A DNA stretch of 36,323 bases from NCBI GenBank assembly GCA_022561455.1, contig JADFRC010000004.1, forward strand, positions 1 through 36,323, written 5' to 3'. The stretch is from Chloroflexota bacterium (lineage in GTDB: Bacteria > Chloroflexota > Dehalococcoidia > Lucifugimonadales > Australimonadaceae). Both the position numbers and the translations under genes were made by a program. Shown piece by piece: positions 31,686 to 36,323 of the stretch (its first letter is position 1; every line of letters begins with the position of its first letter). Under the pieces are notes generated by a model. The model searched no databases. It had not been told where the DNA came from and saw only the letters and a list, made by a program, of their open reading frames with translations.

Positions 31686-32921
31686 ATGACGACGAAAAGC
31701 GGTCTCCAGCCCGATCCCGATCCCGCGTTCGCGGACTGGGCGCTACCCACCTTCTCGCTCGCGGAGCGGGAGCTGCGGTGGGGCCGGGTCCGCGAGCTGA
31801 TGCGGCGCGACGGCATCGACTGCATCGTTGGGCTCAACAGCACCGGGACGCACAACCGCAACCAGGCCGACGTCCGCTACCTAACGCAGATCGGGAACAA
31901 CTGCGATGAGGTCGCGGTCTGCTTCCCCATCGACGGGAAGGTCACGGCGATCACGAACCGCGGCGGCTACTGGGCCGCGGGCGACTGGATCGGCGAGACG
32001 ATGCGCTCGGGCCGCGCCTGGTCCCGCAGCCTGGCCGACTGCCTCAAGGAGGCAGGGATGGAGCGCGCGACCATCGGCGTCTCCGGTCTCACGCCCGGCC
32101 TCTACTCCGTGGTCCGCCAGCCCGACGGGTACGCCGGATACACCGCCGTCACGAACATGCGCCAAGCGCTGCCGAACGCGACGTTCGTGAGCGCCTCGGA
32201 CCTGATGGGCGAGGCGCGCTTCGTGAAGAGCGCCGAGGAGATCGAGGTCCTGCGCCACTCCACCGAGCTCGCGGAGCTTGCGTGGCGCGCGATGATCGAC
32301 ACGTCGCGGGTCGGGGTCTTCGAGCCTGAGATCATGGCGAATATGATCCAGGCCGAGATCGCGGCCGGGGGCAGCATGCCGCTGATGCTCGGCTGGTACT
32401 CCGGCCCGTTCGGTGCCGGGTACCACCGCATCGAGCAGCCGGTCCACCGCCGGATGCAGAGCGGGGACTTCCTGGCCGTGGAGATCGAGGGCCGCTGGGC
32501 CGGCTACGTGACGCAGATCGACCAGTCCATCACCTTCGGCGACGTGCCGAGCTGGGCCGCGGACGCCTATGCCGTCGCGGTCGAGTGCACGAACGACATC
32601 ATCGACGCGCTCAAGCCGGGCGCGACGTTCGGCGAGCTCCAGGCGGCGGCGCGGAAGGTCAACCGCCACGACGGCTACGAGGGAGCGATGACGCTCCACG
32701 GCCGCGGCCTCGGCGACGACGGCCCGCTCATCACGAACTCCTCGCAGCCGGCGGTCCAGGACATCCCTGTCCTCGAGGGCAACGTCTTCGTGGTCAAGCC
32801 GGGCATCCACTACAAGGGCCAGGGGGACGTCGGCCACGTGGGGGAGGCGGTCGTCGTGACGGCGACGGGTTCCGAGCGCCTCGGGGTGCGCGACTACGCC
32901 GCCTACGTGCACGTGGACTAG
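31686..32921 (+). CDS. M24-fold (creatinase/aminopeptidase P-like) protein with altered metal site
   Basis: A pita-bread-fold protein of the M24 superfamily, 411 residues, with the N-terminal creatinase domain (VGLNSTGTHNRNQADVRYLTQIG) and a C-terminal catalytic domain. Active peptidases need Asp, Asp, His, Glu, Glu. Here the first Asp is Glu (VEIEG), the second aligns with Gln (VTQID), His is kept (LHGRGLGDDGP), the first Glu is Lys (VFVVKPGIHY) and the last Glu is kept (VGEAVVV). It is therefore unlikely to bind two metals. Creatinase also lacks metal and works through His. A hydrolase or lyase of that kind is more likely than a peptidase. The ATG at 31686 is 19 bases before the MFS-type cluster continues at 32940. 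Confidence 0.85.
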   Translation: MTTKSGLQPDPDPAFADWALPTFSLAERELRWGRVRELMRRDGIDCIVGLNSTGTHNRNQADVRYLTQIGNNCDEVAVCFPIDGKVTAITNRGGYWAAGDWIGETMRSGRAWSRSLADCLKEAGMERATIGVSGLTPGLYSVVRQPDGYAGYTAVTNMRQALPNATFVSASDLMGEARFVKSAEEIEVLRHSTELAELAWRAMIDTSRVGVFEPEIMANMIQAEIAAGGSMPLMLGWYSGPFGAGYHRIEQPVHRRMQSGDFLAVEIEGRWAGYVTQIDQSITFGDVPSWAADAYAVAVECTNDIIDALKPGATFGELQAAARKVNRHDGYEGAMTLHGRGLGDDGPLITNSSQPAVQDIPVLEGNVFVVKPGIHYKGQGDVGHVGEAVVVTATGSERLGVRDYAAYVHVD

Positions 32922-32939
32922 GCGGAGGTCCACGGCAGG

Positions 32940-34217
32940 ATGAGCGAGGAGCCGAAGGGAGAAGCCGAAAGCGAGGCGCCGGCCGCACCAGCGGCGAGCC
33001 TCTCGCGCGGAGGCTATCTCCAGCTGTTCCTGTCGCTCCACCTGCCGGCGGTCGCGATCGGCCTGGGCACCGGCATGGCCGCGCCGGTCCTGCCCGTGCT
33101 CGCCAAGTCCTTCGACGTCAGCGTCGGCGTAGCCTCGCTCGTTTTCGTGGCCACGATGGCCGGCGGGCTCTCGGCGAGCCTCCCAGCCGGTTATGCCATC
33201 GACCGCTTCGGACGCCGCAACGTCCTGCTGGCCGGACCCGTGATCGCCGCGGGCGCCGCCTTCTTGGTGGCGACGTCCGGCTCGTTCACCGAGCTGGTCG
33301 TCTACCGCTTCATCGGCGGCTGGGGACAGCAGATGTGGACGCTCAGCCGCCTGACGGTCATCGCCGACACGGGCTCCGACCGCTCGCGCGCGCGGCAGAT
33401 CACGAGCATGTTCGGCATCCAGCGCGTCGGCATGCTGTCGGGCCCGTTGGCGGGCGGGCTCCTTGCCGCCGTCTTTGGGCTGCGGGTGCCCTTCGTCGTC
33501 CAGGGCGTCGTCACCCTCCTCGCGGTGGTCCCCAGCTTCTTCGTCGTCCGCGAGACGGCGCCCGCGCGCCCCGCCGCGCGCGAGCGGGGCCACGATGCGG
33601 CGCCTGGGGAGCAGGAGGAGTACTCGTGGCGCTCGTTGCTGCGCCCGCCCATCCCCGCGCTGTTCAGCGCGCAGTACCTGGCGACGACGGCCCGCGGCGC
33701 GTCGCTCGGCGGCGGCGTCCTGTTCCTGTTCGCGGCCTACGCCTACAACAGCGGGCCCGCGGAGCTGGGGATCCTGAGCAGCGCGATGGCGGTCGTCGGC
33801 ATCCCCATCACGCTCATGGCGGGCTACTTGATGGACCGCTTCGGCCGGATGGTGACCATCGTGCCGGGGCAGGCGCTGATGGGGGCGGGCATGGTCTTCC
33901 TCGCGGTCGTCGCCATAGCCCCGCTCTCCTTCACAGGCTTCGTGATCGGCTTCGTCTGGGTCCACGTCGTCAACAGCTTGCTGTCCGGATCGATGCAGGT
34001 CCTGGGCTCCGACATCGCCCCCACCCACGCACGCGGGCGCTTCTTCGGCGCTGGGCGCATGGTGAGCCAGGCAGGCTTCATGTCCGCGCCGCTCAGCTTC
34101 GCGGTGCTGACCGGCGTCTCCGGGTTCGGCGCCGCGTTCTTCTTCCTCGCGGGCGCCGGTGGGGTATCCGCGCTGCTCCTGGCGTTCGTCGTCAAGGAGA
34201 CGCTCGCCAAGCGGTAG
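32940..34217 (+). CDS. MFS transporter
   Basis: A 12-helix major facilitator permease of 425 residues. The cytoplasmic N-terminus is acidic and Ala-rich (SEEPKGEAESEAPAAPAA). Motif A is seen as GYAIDRFGRRN between helices 2 and 3 and again as GYLMDRFGRM in the second half, so both halves are intact. It sits between the M24 enzyme and the extradiol dioxygenase on the same strand, suggesting uptake of the substrate of that cluster or export of a product. The drug-efflux versus organic-acid subfamily is not resolved. The ATG starts 18 bases after the M24 stop. Confidence 0.9.
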   Translation: MSEEPKGEAESEAPAAPAASLSRGGYLQLFLSLHLPAVAIGLGTGMAAPVLPVLAKSFDVSVGVASLVFVATMAGGLSASLPAGYAIDRFGRRNVLLAGPVIAAGAAFLVATSGSFTELVVYRFIGGWGQQMWTLSRLTVIADTGSDRSRARQITSMFGIQRVGMLSGPLAGGLLAAVFGLRVPFVVQGVVTLLAVVPSFFVVRETAPARPAARERGHDAAPGEQEEYSWRSLLRPPIPALFSAQYLATTARGASLGGGVLFLFAAYAYNSGPAELGILSSAMAVVGIPITLMAGYLMDRFGRMVTIVPGQALMGAGMVFLAVVAIAPLSFTGFVIGFVWVHVVNSLLSGSMQVLGSDIAPTHARGRFFGAGRMVSQAGFMSAPLSFAVLTGVSGFGAAFFFLAGAGGVSALLLAFVVKETLAKR

Positions 34218-34301
34218 CGCGCCACCGAGCGTCGCGGTACCATCGCAAGGGCAGACAACCGGCCCTGACCGGCAGCCCACACGGGAGTAAGGAGCAGCAC
34301 G

Positions 34302-35300
34302 ATGGCGGAGATCGTCCTTGGCATCGCTTCGTCCCACGGCCCGCAGCTCCGGATACGGCCCGAGGCTTGGCGGGAGTACGGAGACCGCGGGCGCACGCTG
34401 GCGGAGCACTGGTACGCCGGCAAGACCTACACCTTCGAGGAGCTCGCGGAGCTGCGCGCCTCCGACCACTTCGAGCGCGAGTGCACCGACGAGAAGTTCC
34501 AGCGCCGCTTCGACGCCTGCCAGGCCGCGATCGCCCACCTCGGCGAGACGCTGCGCACGGCGGCGCCGGACGTCTGCATCATGATCGGCGACGACCAGCA
34601 CGAGGTCTTCTTCGACGAGAACATGCCGGTGTTCGCCATCTACAACGGCGAGACGGTCGACGACGCCCCGCCCTCCGGCCGAGGCCTGGGCGGTATGATC
34701 GATTCAGAGGTCGAGAACGCGCCCAAGGAGCGGATCTCGCACCCGACGGATGCCGTGCTCGCCGACCACCTCATCGGATCGCTCATCGAGGCCGGTTTCG
34801 ACGTCGCGCGCACCAGCCGCCTGCCGGATGGGCGGGACGGAGGCGTCATCGGCCATGCCTTCCACTACCTCTACCGGCGTCTGATGGGGAACCAGGTGAT
34901 CCCGCACGTCCCCATCATGGTGAACACCTACTATCCGCCCAACGTGCCCACCGCGCGGCGGAGCTACGCGCTCGGCCGGGAGCTGCGCCACGCCGTCGAG
35001 TCGTGGGACTCGGACGCCCGCGTGGCCATCATCGCCTCGGGCGGGCTCAGCCACACCGTCATCGAAGAAGACTTCGACGCCCGGGTGCTCGACGGGCTCA
35101 AGCACGACGACTTCGAGAAGCTCACCGGCTACCCGGACGTGCGCTTCCGCGGCGGCACGTCCGAGATCAAGAACTGGATCGCGCTCGGCGGCGCGATGAG
35201 CGGCGCGGGCCTTGACATGAGCGTGGTGGACTACGTGCCGTGCTACCGTACCGAGGCCGGCAACGGCTGCGCCATGGGCTTCGCCGAGTGGCTCGGCTAG
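34302..35300 (+). CDS. LigB-type class III extradiol ring-cleavage dioxygenase
   Basis: A non-heme Fe(II) dioxygenase of the LigB superfamily, 332 residues, which opens catecholic rings next to the hydroxyl pair. Candidate ligands are the N-terminal His (ASSHGPQL) and the His of the GDDQHEVFF block. Further conserved histidines are in VIGHAFHYLY and in ASGGLSHTVIEEDFD, where the acidic residue follows. The ATG has GGAG at moderate spacing. It lies in a run with the M24 enzyme, an MFS transporter and a Rieske oxygenase, which would hydroxylate the ring before this enzyme opens it. The closest function could be protocatechuate or gallate cleavage; the ring substrate cannot be read from the sequence. 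Confidence 0.92.
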   Translation: MAEIVLGIASSHGPQLRIRPEAWREYGDRGRTLAEHWYAGKTYTFEELAELRASDHFERECTDEKFQRRFDACQAAIAHLGETLRTAAPDVCIMIGDDQHEVFFDENMPVFAIYNGETVDDAPPSGRGLGGMIDSEVENAPKERISHPTDAVLADHLIGSLIEAGFDVARTSRLPDGRDGGVIGHAFHYLYRRLMGNQVIPHVPIMVNTYYPPNVPTARRSYALGRELRHAVESWDSDARVAIIASGGLSHTVIEEDFDARVLDGLKHDDFEKLTGYPDVRFRGGTSEIKNWIALGGAMSGAGLDMSVVDYVPCYRTEAGNGCAMGFAEWLG

Positions 35301-35344
35301 CAGACGGACTCCAGATATAGAACAGGGCAGGACAGGAGGCCCCC

Positions 35345-36323
35345 ATGCTGACGGAAGCGCAGACCGACCGGCTGACGAAGGTAGGGCCAGGCACGCCGAT
35401 GGGCGAGCTGATGCGGCGCTACTGGCAGCCCATCGCGGGCTACTCCGAGCTGTCCGCGAACCCGACCAAGGCCGTCCGCCTGCTCGGCGAGGACCTGGTG
35501 CTCTACAAGGACCGCTCGGGCACGCTCGGGCTCATCGAGGCCTCGTGCGCGCACCGGCGTGTGCACATGCTCTACGGCATCCCCGAGGACAATGGCCTGC
35601 GCTGTCCCTACCACGGCTGGCTCTACGACGAGAGCGGCCAGTGCCTGGAGATGCCGGCCGAGGCGCCGGAGAGCACCTTCCCGAGCCGCGTGCAGATCAA
35701 GGCCTACCCGGTCGAGGAGCTGGGCGGGCTCGTCTTCGCCTACCTCGGCCCGAAGCCCGTGCCGCTCGTGCCGCGCTGGGGGCCGTTCGTGAACGAGGGC
35801 GTCCGAGACATCGGCTGGGCGATCGTGGGGTGCAACTGGCTCCAGGTCCAGGAGAACTCGCTGGACCCGATGCACGGCGAGTTCCTCCACAACTACTTCG
35901 CCAACTACGTGCTGGAGCGCCAGGGTCTGCTCGAGGACCGCGGCGTTATCACGCACGGCAAGTCGTACAAGGCTGCGCCGGGGCTCAAGGACAACTGGCG
36001 CGGCGGGGCCACGATGCGGCACCACACCAAGGTCAGCTTCTCGAAGTTCGAGCACGGCATCCTCAAGCACCGGCTCTACGCAGACGAGACGGAGGAGAAC
36101 TCGCCGGGCTGGAACATCGGCCACCCCATCCTCATCCCGAACTACGAGCACGGCACGGGGGGCGGCGGCTTCCAGATCCGCGTGCCGATCGACGACACGC
36201 ATACCTACTACGTCTACTACAACATCCGGCCCGCCCACCCCGGCGAGGACGCGCACCAGAAGCCGGAGGACATCCCCGTCTACCGCACGCCCATGCCAGG
36301 CGTGGACGAGAACGGCATCCCGC
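35345..36323 (+). CDS. Rieske non-heme iron oxygenase, alpha subunit (3' end outside window)
   Basis: An aromatic-ring-hydroxylating oxygenase of the phthalate 4,5-dioxygenase type. This frame is open to the end of the window and is absent from the ORF track. The N-terminus reads GPGTPMGELMRRYWQPIA, typical of that branch. The Rieske 2Fe-2S site is C68-x-H70 and C87-x2-H90 (CAHR and CPYHGW). The mononuclear iron site is N171, D174, H177 and H182 (QENSLDPMHGEFLH), complete. The ATG at 35345 follows AGGAGG. It lies 44 bases behind the extradiol dioxygenase gene, so ring hydroxylation and ring cleavage are co-encoded. A reductase or ferredoxin partner is not in the window. Confidence 0.95.
   Translation, partial: MLTEAQTDRLTKVGPGTPMGELMRRYWQPIAGYSELSANPTKAVRLLGEDLVLYKDRSGTLGLIEASCAHRRVHMLYGIPEDNGLRCPYHGWLYDESGQCLEMPAEAPESTFPSRVQIKAYPVEELGGLVFAYLGPKPVPLVPRWGPFVNEGVRDIGWAIVGCNWLQVQENSLDPMHGEFLHNYFANYVLERQGLLEDRGVITHGKSYKAAPGLKDNWRGGATMRHHTKVSFSKFEHGILKHRLYADETEENSPGWNIGHPILIPNYEHGTGGGGFQIRVPIDDTHTYYVYYNIRPAHPGEDAHQKPEDIPVYRTPMPGVDENGIP

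Noticed and set aside
31881-34601. 906-residue minus-strand ORF antisense to M24 and MFS genes
   Set aside because: Shadow ORF produced by high GC; no domain features, while the plus strand encodes clear families.
32585-35215. 876-residue plus-strand ORF in another frame over MFS and LigB genes
   Set aside because: Arg/Pro/Gly-rich out-of-frame translation; the MFS and LigB frames are well supported.

Overview
This is a high-GC window of bacterial chromosome, apparently from an uncultured organism. The gene content fits Chloroflexota, perhaps a Dehalococcoidia/SAR202-like lineage: flavin and Rieske oxygenases, an LLM oxidoreductase, an M24 enzyme, an SdhABE-type flavoprotein operon, YvcK with N-terminal membrane helices, an RskA-type anti-sigma factor, a DUF5679-type mini-protein and a possible archaellin remnant. 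That placement is inferred from gene families only; no rRNA or phylogenetic marker lies in the window. No tRNA, rRNA, CRISPR array, integrase or transposase was found.

Layout. 1-3081: a partial HSL-type hydrolase, an MFS transporter, and a split TPP decarboxylase (sulfopyruvate/phosphonopyruvate type) that probably has a leaderless mRNA. 3082-5607: a truncated scramblase-like gene, then a lipoprotein cyclophilin and glnA on the minus strand, preceded by a direct-repeat operator resembling a GlnR box. 5608-6852: a possible archaellin tail, a P-loop kinase and a hairpin-rich repeat. 6853-11347: a four-gene operon (FAD subunit, Fe-S subunit, CCG-domain subunit, LLM oxidoreductase). 11390-13059: an amidohydrolase and two small unknown proteins. 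13205-16886: YvcK, a secreted protein and a repeat-containing lipoprotein. 17170-22479: sugar-phosphate genes rpiB, tal, gnd, pgl and glmS. 22493-25710: a PHP-phosphatase stub, a large membrane protein, lgt and a zinc-ribbon mini-protein. 26107-29224: dUTPase, FAD amine/amino-acid oxidase and amidase in one operon. 29561-31479: a VOC protein and an ECF sigma/anti-sigma pair. 31686-36323: M24 enzyme, MFS transporter, LigB-type extradiol dioxygenase and a partial Rieske oxygenase, which look like an aromatic-compound uptake and degradation set.

The strongest candidate for something undescribed is the operon at 6853-11347. It has the architecture of a type-E succinate dehydrogenase or methylmenaquinol:fumarate reductase. 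However, its flavoprotein lacks the FAD-linking histidine and the dicarboxylate-binding arginines, and both Fe-S subunits have lost a cluster cysteine. It is therefore probably a quinone- or thiol-linked oxidoreductase for another substrate, and it is coupled to an LLM flavoenzyme.

Two families of structured intergenic repeats also stand out. One is a 50-bp twin-hairpin element whose only two substitutions between full copies fall exactly in the two loops, and which supplies stop codons to adjoining genes. The other is a roughly 110-130-bp element of three tandem hairpins.
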